Part shown: in pieces, positions 53,200 through 64,000 of the stretch
Layout: each line of letters begins with the position of its first letter
Numbering within the stretch: position 1 is the first letter of the stretch
Assembly: GCA_013365365.1 (NCBI GenBank)
Contig: JABVXU010000166.1
Location: 1-64,000, forward strand
Direction: 5' to 3'
From: Cruorifilaria tuberocauda
Taxonomy: Eukaryota; Nematoda; Chromadorea; Rhabditida; Onchocercidae
Length of the DNA: 64,000 bases
Made by a program: the position numbers and the translations under genes
The notes under the pieces: model-generated
What the model saw: the letters and a program-made list of their open reading frames with translations, nothing else
Told to the model about the DNA's origin: nothing
Database searches by the model: none

Positions 53200-55821
53200 G
53201 GCTGAAATAATAGAAACAATTGAATAAAGTGTAACACAACATAACTTATTGCTATCAATATTAGTAATATTACTACTGATTTAATTGAAGCTAAGATGCT
53301 TTTCAATCAAGCATGATTGGACATTTTGAAAAAGCATAATTTTTTCATGATTAGATAATAAGAAATCAACGATAGAAATAATAAGAAATTCCTAAACAAT
53401 ACAATTCTCGAAATTATTGTTGAGACTTTTCGTTCTAATCTCCCAAGTTAAACAATACGAGAAAAGTTTCAAGAAAGATTCTGTAAAGCAATTTAACGTT
53501 TTTGTTATCTCAATGAACGGTATGAAAAAGCAATAATAAGCCTACAATAGCCGTGTCATCATGCCGATGAGTAACACTGGATTTTTGTGGTTCGTCGATT
53601 CCAGCAAGTACTGCTGTTACCAAAAGCATTATTATAATTCTGAAATGTTCAAGTTCAAGTATTAAGACTTGAAATTTAAGACTGCAAAAAAGACTGTTAA
53701 GTTAAAAACCAGAATGGGAAAGAATGACACGATTCAAAAAAGACTTAAAATGCTACTTTTGTAAAGTTCCATAATTTGATTAGATAATTAAAAATTAATT
53801 TTAATGGATTCGATTTATCGGTCATCCAACCGTAGTTAAAATGTTGCAATTAATTGATTTTCTTCATGATGACATTTAGTAAACTGTCATTAATACTTTT
53901 ATTATTCGCTGAAATTTTATACATTACATGGAATTTTTTCATTGTGAAAAAAAAAGTTTATTTAATAGTTTTACTTTATAGGTTAATGATTAGCATCTTG
54001 AATCTGAAAGAGAAATTACGATATTATCAATAATAAGTGTTGAACCGACTGGCAACTTAACTCACAAAATAATATTTTTTTGTTCAGCAGTTTAATAAAA
54101 TGCATATCGAGCTTTCAAAAAATCAGAAAAGAGAAACTTACAAAAGCAATGCGATTAAAAATGGTTGATTGAAACCGAAAGCCGACAATAGATTACCCAT
54201 TTTATAAAAATGAATAATATAGAAAAATAGAAGTACAAACGGGAGTTTGAAATTACATCGGTTGGCAGCTGAGCTAAGCTAATGGCGATGAGTGAATTTC
54301 ACAAATAGATTTAGTGAAGTGAGATGAAGTGAAAATAAAATAGAGAAAGAGGGAGGAAGACTAAATTCTACTCCTCCTTCTGAGTCTAACACGGAGAATG
54401 CGAGATTGACTTGTGCGTGTTAATTCATTCTTCCTTCAACGTTGCTTTCTTCCTTCATGAAAGTACCAAATGTAAGATAGCTATCATTCAACACTTATAG
54501 CTATATTTATCGCTAAGCTTATTCTGATCTAAAGCCATTTTGATAATCATAAATATCATTAAAATGTGATCAAACATAAATTGGTGTTTATACAAGGTAT
54601 CATCTTGATTTACTATAATATCATATAAGGGAAAGGAACATATTTTAAATCGAACACTTAGCAACTTTGATTACACAGATATAATAAATAAATATTTTTA
54701 TCTAAACAAGCTTAATTAGTTTCTGGTAATAAAAAAATGATAACTCATAGCTGATCTCAGCCCACAGCTGTGCAACAAAATAGAGCAAATAGTTAGACCA
54801 TTATTAGTCTTAATAATTGTCGAAATAATACAAATGAAAAAATATGATCACTTCATTTAACACATCAAATGAACTTCCCACAAACGAAACTTCTGGTTAG
54901 TACTTCGAATTTTAAATGATCAGTACACCGTTACGCCGAACTTCATTCTTGAAACCAATCAATAGCTTATATATGAAACGAAATTTCACCAATTCCATAG
55001 TTTCCTGAAACAATTATTGCGCTTTCAAAACTTTAAGCTTAATAATGGTAATATAAGGGCTACTCATTTTACAATGCTAAATTTATGTTTATTATGTTTT
55101 GACATGGAATTCGAAATGAATCAAAGATCTTTATTTATTATCAGACGATCTGATTGAAAAATGTCTACTAACCTTAGAAAATTTAATAAAATTTAATATT
55201 ACTTTTTATATGAAATAAACGTATTTTTGTTAATGATGTACAAAATGATATAACAATGAAATACATTGTTAGAATTAATATTAAATATCAATTAATACCA
55301 TAATCAATCGGCACGATGATTATCCTCGATTTGTTCGTAACGATTTAATTGCATAACCATCGCTTTTTTATTGCTTACTAAATTGTCCAAAATAACTTCA
55401 GTCTATTGAATAAAAAGCAGAAAACGTTAATTATAAGAAAACAAAAAACTAATATTATCTGTCTTCATGTTACAGTCACCGTCCAGTGAACCGCTCAAAT
55501 CCAAGTGTTCAATTAATTCATTAACTGTTTAATATCAAGTCTCTCTGGATCTTCTACAAACTCTTTGCAATAAATGCAAAATGAAATGAAATTCTGAATT
55601 CTGAATAATCTGCGAAGTACTATTAGTTTCCCTTTATCGTTTTTAACCTATAGGTCCATGTAAATTTCATCTTCTGAACTTTAAAAGGCGAAGTAAAGGC
55701 GTTCACGATTTGAAATATCTCTATTATTAGTCTGAAATCTTTTTCAATCAATAATACTAATGGAAAAAACATAACCTATTCATAAATAAAACATAATAGG
55801 AAAAACGAAAAGTGCGATTCT

Positions 55822-56505
55822 TTAACTACAGCTGAAAAGAAAACTTGAAATATTATTACTTTTTTCGATTCTCGTAAAAATTTCTTTCAGGGAACGCTTC
55901 GGAGATTCTTGCTCAAGTTTTGACAATATCTCAGCTTCAGAACAATTATGCAAACTTCCGACGCCTTCTAATGAAGAGTTCAAATGAAAATCAGTGATAC
56001 AGTAATTCATTTCCGAAAATATTTCTGGCCAAATGCAATAAACCTTGGAAAAATTTTTGCCAAAATATTCAAAGACTCCATTCTGGATGTTTAACTGACG
56101 GCATATATTTACTGCTAATCCCTGAATATGCAGAACTATGAAACGCCAAGAATCAAAAAAAATGAAAATTGCATCCCCTTCCACACGTTCACATCATTCT
56201 AACACGCTAATTCCTTAGTTCAAAATTTCTTATCTTATCATTAAAAATCTATAATCCATTGAATTACAGAGAAATTGAAGAAAATTCTGTGAGATTTTGA
56301 GAATGTAAGAAAGAACTCCAAACCAAATTATTTCTCAGCAATCTTTTATGTTGAAAGAATTTAGATTCACCGCAAAGAATAATATTATTGTGAATAACCA
56401 ATCGCTTAAACGTTAAGTTAATCTCAATATTTGATCCACATTTTCGCAAATATTCCATCTAAAATGTATATCAGGAAGTGGAAAATTAATACAAACTGAT
56501 TGATG
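55822..56505 (-). pseudogene. Downstream exons of the secreted-protein gene, possibly degenerate
   Basis: Two coding-like pieces: 56505-56440 after TTTGCAG (HQSVCINFPLPDIHFRWN...) and 56121-55822 after TATTCAG, with 99 residues from GLAVNICRQLNIQNGVFEYF to a stop. They carry several Cys residues, as expected of an extracellular protein, and can be joined in phase 0 through a non-ideal AAT|GTGGAT donor. Further upstream, DLHATLDLELFLQN (after GCATTTCAG near 56792) runs into a stop with no donor. I cannot make one intact frame from the signal peptide to the end, so I call it a possible pseudogene; unseen micro-exons or sequence errors would also explain it. Confidence 0.35.
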
Positions 56506-56844
56506 CTGCAAAGTAAGTGAACATGTTGTTCGTAAGATGAAATGAATATGCATGACAGGACTGCCTCATATTTTATGCTTTAGAAGAATTGTAGAATGCG
56601 GAACCACATACTTCAAGCGCTACTCATTAATCGAAACTAAGGATTCAAATTTTTATCTGCTCATAATTAATTCAATTGATAAACTGCCTTAAAGAAATTT
56701 TGAAGAAAGTAGCCAAGCATTTCTAGTTATATTGATCCTTCTTCTTGAACTATTCTATTCTATTCTGAAGAAAAAGCTCTAAATCTAATGTTGCATGTAA
56801 ATCTCTGAAATGCAAACTTTCCGAGTGTTATTTGAAGTGAAATA

Positions 56845-56898
56845 ATTTAATATTGTATCAATTAATTGAGTTATTTAATTCCTGATACAATATTAAAT
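56845..56898. repeat. Perfect 16-bp inverted repeat with 22-nt spacer
   Basis: ATTTAATATTGTATCA at 56845-56860 is the exact reverse complement of TGATACAATATTAAAT at 56883-56898. It lies within the secreted-protein locus and covers the only plausible GTATCA donor there. A stable hairpin is expected in either transcript. It could be a miniature element remnant. Confidence 0.8.
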
Positions 56899-57034
56899 CA
56901 TTTGGTGATGTTATTGCTTCATCTAAACTGGAAAAAAAATCGCACTTTCAAATTGATAAACTATGAACAATAAATCATAATTTTCGAAATCAATTATAAC
57001 ATGAAGCAGACCAGAAACTACTTGCATAGAATAC

Positions 57035-57139
57035 CTTCGGATAAATCGCATCCACCAATCTCCAAACACTACTTTCAATATTCGCTTTAATACCGATAGT
57101 TAAAACTAGAGAAATTGTTAGTGTAAGCAATCGTTCCAT
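57035..57139 (-). CDS. First exon of a small secreted-protein gene (signal peptide)
   Basis: ATG at 57139 opens 35 codons: the N-terminal stretch MERLLTLTISLVLTIGIKA is a textbook signal peptide (a charged start, a hydrophobic core, a small residue before the likely cleavage), followed by NIESSVWRLVDAIYPK and the donor AAG|GTATTC. It suggests an exported protein. The next exon-like piece (LDEAITSPNDLILY, after a TTTTTTTTCCAG acceptor near 56933) needs phase 2, while this exon ends in phase 0, so the chain is not proved. The protein family is not recognised. Confidence 0.4.
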
Positions 57140-57959
57140 ACTAATTTATTATTGTAAACTATTTTAACAATCTAAAACATCATTTTGTGTATAGCAATGA
57201 ACAGCAGCGAACGAATGCATATGCAAAATTACGAATGAATTTTGGATGTAAATAAAATTCCCACAACTATTGATGATTAAATGAACATCTTGATCTCAGC
57301 AGAGGCGAAGAAATTTGGTAATTTACTTTACCATCAAGTTTCAGATAGACTGCAAAATTTCTGAAATTGATAACCTTCACATTTCAATAAATCCAATAAA
57401 TCTTGGGAAAGAGTCGCCCAAGTTGATTCATAATTTCAAAACTTCTGCAAATCCCTATTATTTAAGAAAATTTAATTTGATTAGAGAGACCTAGTCATTA
57501 TCCTCACTTAATAATATTAAACCAGGTATTAGACAATGAAATGAAAAAAACTGTTAAAAAAATTTTGTTAATACCTAAAGTTTGCAAAATTCATGAAATC
57601 TGAAAAAATAAATAAACCGAGCATGAATTGAAACGGATACGGAAGTAATGTTACTTTCATTAGTTCAATATTTGAAAATTGAAAACTTGTGGAAATTTCT
57701 CTTGAAAAACTGACAACTCTTCTTGAGCGGTTACCAAAAACGCAAAAAAATGACAAGTGCTGCAGTGAATAAATTGATCAATATAAAAACAGTGGCCTGA
57801 ATAACGTTTTAGCAATCTTTATTACCGTAACATTCAAAACCATGCATGAAATCATAAATTTTAGCTATGTAAATAACAATCTAACATATTAATGTACAGA
57901 AAACAAGTGAATCTTAGAAATTTCCATGCTGCCATTACTAATATTTTTCCACTCCTCAC
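57140..57959. other. Non-coding gap
   Basis: AT-rich DNA upstream of the signal-peptide exon. The 62-codon minus-strand frame at 57568-57756 has no family character and no splice support. A promoter for the 57139 start would lie here but shows no recognisable element. Confidence 0.45.
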
Positions 57960-58157
57960 CAATCATCCAAACGGCTAACATATCCTCGACCATGTACGCC
58001 GGTTATTCTACCGCTGCATCAAACGAAGGCTGTAATATTGATTTATTGTCTGTATACAGTGATACTCCTGCTCTACAACCATTCGAGCACGTTTCACAGG
58101 CGTAATATCCCAAGTTGCTGTCAAACCAGTCACACCATTTTCCAAACGAACGCATTC
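57960..58157 (-). other. GC-richer island with overlapping open frames; possible terminal exon
   Basis: After a GGAATTGTAG acceptor (exon start 58156) the minus strand reads 49 codons in the best-looking frame, including LENGVTGLTATWDITPVKRA and ending RLMQR at TAG 58008-58010. A second minus frame encodes a Cys/Trp-rich FGKWCDWFDSNLGYYACET and a third resumes downstream as RITGVHGRGYVSRLDDW. The plus strand also has an ATG frame, MYAGYSTAASNEGC. The switch from frame one to frame three at the TAG suggests a one-base shift, that is, a broken exon, but a structured RNA or UTR exon is equally possible. Confidence 0.25.
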
Positions 58158-58532
58158 TACAATTCCAAATAAAGTTTAAAACACACATTTCTCATTCCTA
58201 CATTCCACTTCACATAATTAAAAACTGCGAGGCAACAAATTTTAAAATAAATGAATCCAATATGAAGAGAGCAGTAACAAGTATACAAAAATTAATGATG
58301 TACAATAATGGTGACAGATATAAAACTTGCAAATAAGCTATTTATTAACTTGAGGAATTTACAGCCGAACTTACATCTTATGCGACAGTTTATTATTTAT
58401 TCAAATAAGTTAATCGATCATCAATTATTAAGTATGAAAGGCATGAAAGGTCCCTTATATTGCAGTATGCGCTGGATTGTATTTCTGCACGCATTATCAT
58501 AATTCAAATACAGTTAGATGAAAAACATGTAT
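58158..58532. other. 3' flank of the helicase gene
   Basis: Non-coding. Tandem AATAAA signals on the minus strand at 58389-58401, about 130 nt after the helicase stop, are the likely poly(A) signal. A small minus-strand frame around 58500-58400 (MIMRAEIQSSAYCNIRD) lies in this 3' UTR region and has no support. Confidence 0.5.
58389..58401 (-). terminator. Poly(A) signal candidates for the helicase gene
   Basis: Two AATAAA hexamers on the minus strand (TTTATT at 58389-58394 and 58396-58401), 130-145 nt beyond the helicase stop codon. Confidence 0.5.
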
Positions 58533-61500
58533 TTATGTAATTATATCCTTAGAACTAAACTTCGAGTAAATAAAACTTTTGCCAAAAAACTTATTAGAAT
58601 GATATGATAATGAGCCTTCTCCATGATTCCGCATATTGCTGTCACTTGTATAAGTGTAAGGGCAAAAAGCTTTGTTTTGAGCAGTTCTACAGGTCGATGA
58701 ATATCGACCTCCATTAATTCGATGTCGTCCTCGGAAACCACTTCTAAAACGCTCCCTACTATTTTTGATATTACTATAATTACCAGAATTATAGGACCAT
58801 CCTCGGTAGGTTTCTCTAGACCAACTCTGACATGGAGAATAATTGAGATCATGAACATCTCTTCTCAATCTTGATTCTTCATAACTCTGATATCTTATTC
58901 CATCATTTCCAAGGGCACCAACTGGAACATATCTTCCTTGCCTTCTTCTTACGCTTCCTATATTTCCTCTTGCATTTCGTTTTGCGCTTTGACTCCTAAA
59001 ACAAAATCAAATTGTGTTCAAGCCTTCATAGAAGAAACAATCTACATAAAGTCAATGACACAGAGAAAAAACATTAGTTTTTTATTTATAGTAAAAGCCC
59101 ACGACAGTTTAGAATGTCTAAAAAATCAAAAATATTCATTTAAAAGTGAGCTAAGAATTATGATCAAAATGAAGCAGTAAAAACTATATCTACAAGGCTT
59201 GTTTTATATAAGAACACAATTTTAATCCATTTAAAAATGAAGTTATAATTATCAATTGGACACTATAAAACACTATATTATGAATACGTAATTATAGTTG
59301 AGATTAATTAATCTAAAAATGAAGATCTTGCCTATTTGCAAACCCATATTTTATGCTAATGTAACTCTGAATTATTCCAAAAAGTACCCTCTAATATAGG
59401 TCGAGGGAAGAATTGTTTCAACACTAGCATGCTCTTGCTGCTGCATATCACTGATTTGTTCATTTGGTGACCAACCAAAAGGTGACGACAATTGTTTTAG
59501 GATCTTAAGTAGTTTACTATCATTTCCACAAACTTTATTTGTAGCTTCTGGATTCAAACAAGTTCTCACAATAAGCGCTTCAATGCATGGTCGCAAAGCT
59601 ACAATTCGAGCCGCAGTTTGCACATTCATTTTTAGAGGAATCCTGAAATAAAGAGAAACAAGAATGAATATAGTGAGAAAAGGAAAGTAACAATAACAAG
59701 TTAAAAAATGATTTTAAACTATTTTTTAAAGGAAATAATTTAAAAAGTAAACCAGGCATTGAGACTTACATGTCATCTAATCTAATAATATTATTCCCAT
59801 GATACTCCACTTTCCGACTTCCAAAAAGAAGTAGTTGAAGTGGGGTTATATTCGAAATTTGTTTACATGATATCACCTTGGTAAAAAGCTGAAATCGCTT
59901 CATTATTTTGCGATGCAAAATAATTTTCAAGTTAAATCCGGTTATTTGCATTAAAAAATCCTTGTTTGATAATTATATTACTTGCTCTCAAAAAAATTTA
60001 TTTCAGCTTTTTAGGAAGGGAGAAAAGGCTAACTTTTTCGGAAAAAACAAACAAAGGAGATGGAAATTTAATAATATCCGAAGTATAAAAAGGTATGTTC
60101 ACGGATTGCTTGCTCATCAAGGCTGTCATTTGTTCCAATGTGTAAACCCGTCGTTTATCTCGATGATGACAAATATTTGGATATAAAGCTAAAAGTCACT
60201 GATTTTAGCTTAATACCAATACTTTTCGAAAAAAAAATTGAGAAATTTTAAGAAAATTTTTCTTTCAAAAAAAGGAAAAAACGAAATTGAACTCAGTCTA
60301 TTTTCCTAATTTAATCTTGGTTCACTAAAATTATTCGATATCGTTTTTTCCTCCTTTTTATGGAAACATTGTGAATTCATAAAGTTGACATAGAGTTCTA
60401 TATCTCGAATTTCTCACTCACATTGTATCTTTCGTAGCATTACGGTAAAATTGAGTTATACAGAAACAAAATGAAGATTTTTTTTAAAGTAACTGAAACG
60501 TCATGTTCGAAATTTAATGACAAAATTTTTTCTAAAAATTGTTTCATGAAATCTGTATATCATAAAAATATCTTAGTACTCTTTAGAAGATTGAAAGAAA
60601 ATGTAAGATAAAGTGGGTTCAGAATTAAAATGGCTAAACTTTTCGCGTCACAGAAACTTCACAATTTTATAAGCAGGTATCATTCTCCTTTGCAATATAT
60701 CGTTGTCAGATAAAAATGTTTGCAGACTTCAAAAATTAATGTTATAATTCAGTCACTTATAAACAAAACGATATTATCTTACCATAAACCAATAATGAAA
60801 GTATAAGATCGAGGTTTGAGTCTGGTTCTGTATTAGATACAACTAATGGAATAAACAATGATTCAGGAAAACCAAATGAGATCAGTATATCAATTAGTTG
60901 TTGCTTAGCAATCCTAAAAAGGGCATATTTTCACTGCTCATTAAATTTCATAATTTCCAAAGAATCATGACCATTCCTGTAATTATGCATCCTATCTGAC
61001 TATATCGCTTTGAAAAAAGATACCTAATCTTTCGCAGTACTGCAGAATTCAAGGAAAAGCATTCACAAATATTTTTTTCTGCCACTGAATCTTGATCAAA
61101 TGCTTCACGCCATCTGTTGTAGACGCATATAACTGCAATATGATCTGAGAAGCGGTTACCAGAAAATGAACGTTGTTGGAAAGACAATTTTGAAGCTGTT
61201 CGATCATGTAGTATATACGGTGTCGCAAATGATGATGCTGCAGATATCGTCGCTAACAATTCGCCTATACTGAAATTTCGAGACACTTTGATTAACACAC
61301 AACAATTAATAAAAATAATATGAAAAAGTTATTTGGTAGCTTATAAAATTCACAGAGCAGACAATTTCACATCGTTATAATAAAAATAATCTACAATATT
61401 GACACTTTTCCCAAATTTACTGTCAACTAGAAATGAATAGGAGGTAACCCAAAAACAAATCAAATCTACCCGCATGCCGTAGCAAGAATAAGAGTTTTGC

Positions 61501-63735
61501 CAAGTACTGGTTCAATAGGTAGTCGAGCTAAGATTCGACCAAGTTCTGTTAATTCACTGTTTGAATCCAAAGCTGATATCTCTGTAAAAAGAGATCCTAA
61601 ATAATAAGTACGTAGAATAAAAAAAATAGTAAATTATATTTCTAAACTTCGACTGTAAAAAATGTTTAAAGATTCATTTATTCATTGATGCCACATATGA
61701 TAATCATAACATAAATATCGATTACTTCGAAAGAGAAACATTTTGAATTAATTCATCCTGTAAGATGCAGTGATTTCATACTACGCAGCGTCTTAAATTT
61801 TTTGTCAAATAACGAACCTTGAAGAAGCACTTCAGCTTCAACAACAGAATCGATTGAAGGTACCTCGATCGCTTTGGACAGAAAATCAGTAACTGAGCCT
61901 AACCCAATCAGTTTAATAGTTAGTGCAATTTCATATAATGGAGTTCTCAGCATTTCAGCCGTACGATATTCTTCTAGCCTTTATATTTGAAACCATTAAA
62001 ACATATGAAAAGCTTCTGTTTTGTTTTCGATACTTAATAAGTTACAGTGAAGTTAGTGGTAAAATTTAAGAAAAGAATATGTGCTGACAAAATGTAAAGA
62101 AACGTCGGTGAAATGATTACTATTTCAGATTTAAAGAATTGAAAGAGCTAACACGAACTTTTTTGCGACAAATCTTTCACTTTTGCGAAAAAATGAAAAA
62201 CAAAACATATTCAAGGTAGGAAAATGTACACGTTGTTAAGCAATCGAAATAAATTGACCACAATTCAAAATAATACTAATAAGAATTTAAAGATATGAAC
62301 TAAAACTAAGGATGGTAAACGAAAAAAGATAACATACGCTTCATATCGACTTCTGGAGCATAAATGGAAACAGAAGCCTTCATGAACACGTCCAGCTCGT
62401 CCTCTCCGCTGTACAATACTTGTACGAGATGCCCAAACTGTCGCATAATGGACCATTTTATTGTGTGAAGTATACATTTTCTCTATGACCCTAAAATAAC
62501 GAGTGCAATATTATAAAATTAAATAAAAAACTCGTGAGCGAACTGTTTAATTCAGCAAATGGATTTAAAACGTGTATAAACATCAATGTGAAAAAAAAAT
62601 ACTATCTAAGACTGAGGAACACATAAATTTTAGAAATTCCGATTTCTTTTTCCCTTTGAAAAGAAAAATTTGCGAATATGCAAATGCCTCTACCGATTCT
62701 GTAAGAAATTAGTAATTAGTAGACTGAATGAATAAATTCTGTTAAAACTAGACTTGCAACTATCGATTACGTAGACAACATCGTCAATTGTAATACTGGT
62801 TTCCGCAATATTCGTTGACAGGATAATCTGAATAAATATCAAAAATGGAATAGTCTGAATAACACAAATTCTATAATGAAATGAAATTGATATTGAGCCT
62901 AAACTTGAAACTATTAAGTCACTAATTTCACTGCTCACAATTCTGTTAAATCTCGAAAATGTTGTAAATCCTTGAATACACAATAAATCCCGATTACTAT
63001 TTTGTTAAAAACCAACTTTTCTAATGTCGGACGAATAACTTTTAAACACTCTGCGCTGTTCCTGGCCGGTTAATTGTGAATGAAGTGGAAGAATGACGAA
63101 CTGTGATTCGTTACCAAACACGGCATGTGATTTCAGAAAAGTGAGCAAAAGTTGGATGACATGCCATCCTGGTAAGAAAATAAGAACAGCACCCTCTTTA
63201 CCCTTGCTCACGATATCATTCAAAAGCGCCTGAAGTTTGCAGAATTCGACAGTTTTAAAGATGATCTAGTTTCCAATTGATTACAGAAATATGATCTGAT
63301 ATAAGCAAAATCTGATTGGCTCTCCCTATTTTCATTATTAATTGATCACATTTATCTATATACTGTGCAGTACTATGAATTTCTAGAAAGAAGAGTAATA
63401 AAGAAACTATTAAAAAAACAGTTATGCCATACATTAATTTCGAAGTAGCACAACCTCGATAAGTTCGAAGGATATTTCTTTTTCTGAAAGTTGACTCATG
63501 GCAAGCTTTGTGTCCAAGCCATATTCTTCGCTAACAACCAAATTCAGATTTTGAGCCTGAAAACTTCTCATATTATAACTTTCATGAAGTGAAATATATT
63601 CAAAGCTAAAATTTGTGGAAAATAACACCTCTTCTGTAACTTCTTCTCCTTCATCGTCACAATCTTTGTTTTTGCTTAATTCATTAGCTGGTGGCAAAAA
63701 ACGAATCATTTGTATAATGTCTTCCAAGAAATAGT
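58533..63735 (-). CDS. rha-1: RNA helicase A (DHX9/maleless type), C-terminal part, 13 exons
   Basis: DEAH-box helicase that unwinds RNA and DNA in the nucleus. Exons: 63735-63629, 63556-63455, 63229-63017, 62827-62754, 62490-62338, 61978-61818, 61581-61470, 61269-61024, 60913-60783, 60188-60034, 59888-59770, 59642-59388, 58995-58533. After two bases of a split codon they give 762 codons plus stop, in one frame. Seen in order: [14 protein letters not shown]-like [24 protein letters not shown], motif [11 protein letters not shown], motif [10 protein letters not shown], the HA2 region [24 protein letters not shown], the OB-fold stretch [13 protein letters not shown], then an Arg/Gly/Ser-rich tail ([15 protein letters not shown]) of about 150 residues. 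These match DHX9 block by block. The N-terminal dsRNA-binding domains and motifs I-III lie beyond 64000. Confidence 0.95.
63557..63628 (-). other. In-frame 72-nt intron of the helicase gene
   Basis: The donor is GAAGAG|GTGTTA and the acceptor AGTTTTCAG. The 72 nt are open, so the ORF runs straight through, but the translated insert has no counterpart in DHX9 between the acidic stretch and the EEYG block. Splicing restores the family spacing. Retention would add 24 residues without a stop. Confidence 0.65.
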
Positions 63736-64000
63736 CTGAAGAAAAGTTGATAAATATTTAAAATTCGAATTAAATAAATATTCTTTTAAGTGGTGCAAAA
63801 GGTCTAACGTTGTAACAACAATCAAGCTAGAGAAATTGCTTACATTAAGAAGTGATCGTATATGCCCTCTTTGGCCTACTGCGTCTATATAATAATGAAA
63901 TATGCTAGATAATCCGACATTTGTTAAAGAAATTTTTCAATGAAAATTTTCAGTGAAAGTCATTTAATATTTTCATGCAAATTTTCTGTCACACAAACTT
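63736..64000 (-). other. Helicase intron running off the window
   Basis: The exon at 63735 starts inside a codon after CTTTTCTTCAG. In DHX9 the preceding residues are the FGRTFPVQE-like block, which is not present up to 64000, so the upstream exon lies outside. Confidence 0.6.

Larger units (their letters stand above)
39094..55821. other. 16.7 kb with no recognisable gene
   Basis: AT-rich, and almost every open frame is short and without family character. In particular I could not find exons for a calponin-homology actin-binding domain, which one might expect upstream of a filamin. Listed separately are three exon-like islands (42681-42800, 47304-47571, 53155-53199), purine/pyrimidine microsatellites and a short dispersed repeat. 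G-runs occur at about 39626-39645 and 40921-40930. It may be intergenic or part of a very large first intron of fln-2. Confidence 0.5.

Noticed and set aside
63850..63892. Possible helicase exon reading DAVGQRGHIRSLLN between TATATAG and GTAAGC
   Set aside because: It ends in phase 0 while the next helicase exon needs phase 1, the phase-1 reading contains a stop, and the peptide has no match in the expected DHX9 block.

Overview
The window is strongly AT-rich eukaryotic DNA with many short introns. Exons start after TTTCAG-type acceptors and introns have long A/T-rich bodies, and both recognisable proteins are of animal type. This architecture and the gene content fit a parasitic nematode, most likely a spirurid or filarial species. 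That placement is inferred from style and gene content, not from a species-specific marker.

Region by region (all genes read on the minus strand): (1) 1-3964 is the downstream flank of a filamin gene, with one CA microsatellite. (2) 3965-39051 is one very large filamin gene. I rebuilt 59 coding exons by hand. Their lengths sum to 9051 nt, exactly 3017 codons, with consistent phase at every junction. The product of about 3016 residues has 23 filamin-type Ig repeats, a disordered insertion of about 640 residues between repeats 6 and 7, a Lys/Glu-rich segment between repeats 8 and 9, and a Pro-rich tail. It best matches the nematode FLN-2 (fly jitterbug) class. No calponin-homology actin-binding domain is visible. 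(3) 39092-55821 is about 16.7 kb without a recognisable gene. It holds microsatellites, a short dispersed repeat and three weak exon-like islands. (4) 55822-57139 contains fragments of a small secreted-protein gene: a clean signal-peptide exon and Cys-containing downstream exons whose frames I cannot join, so it is either degenerate or only partly modelled. (5) 57960-58157 is a more GC-rich island that is open in several frames. (6) 58533 to beyond 64000 is the C-terminal part of a DHX9/maleless-type RNA helicase A gene (rha-1 class), 13 exons, running off the window on its 5' side.

The filamin is a structural crosslinker or scaffold of the actin cortex. The helicase is a nuclear DEAH-box RNA/DNA helicase. 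They are neighbours on one strand, and nothing in the sequence suggests a shared pathway or an operon, given the roughly 16-19 kb between them.
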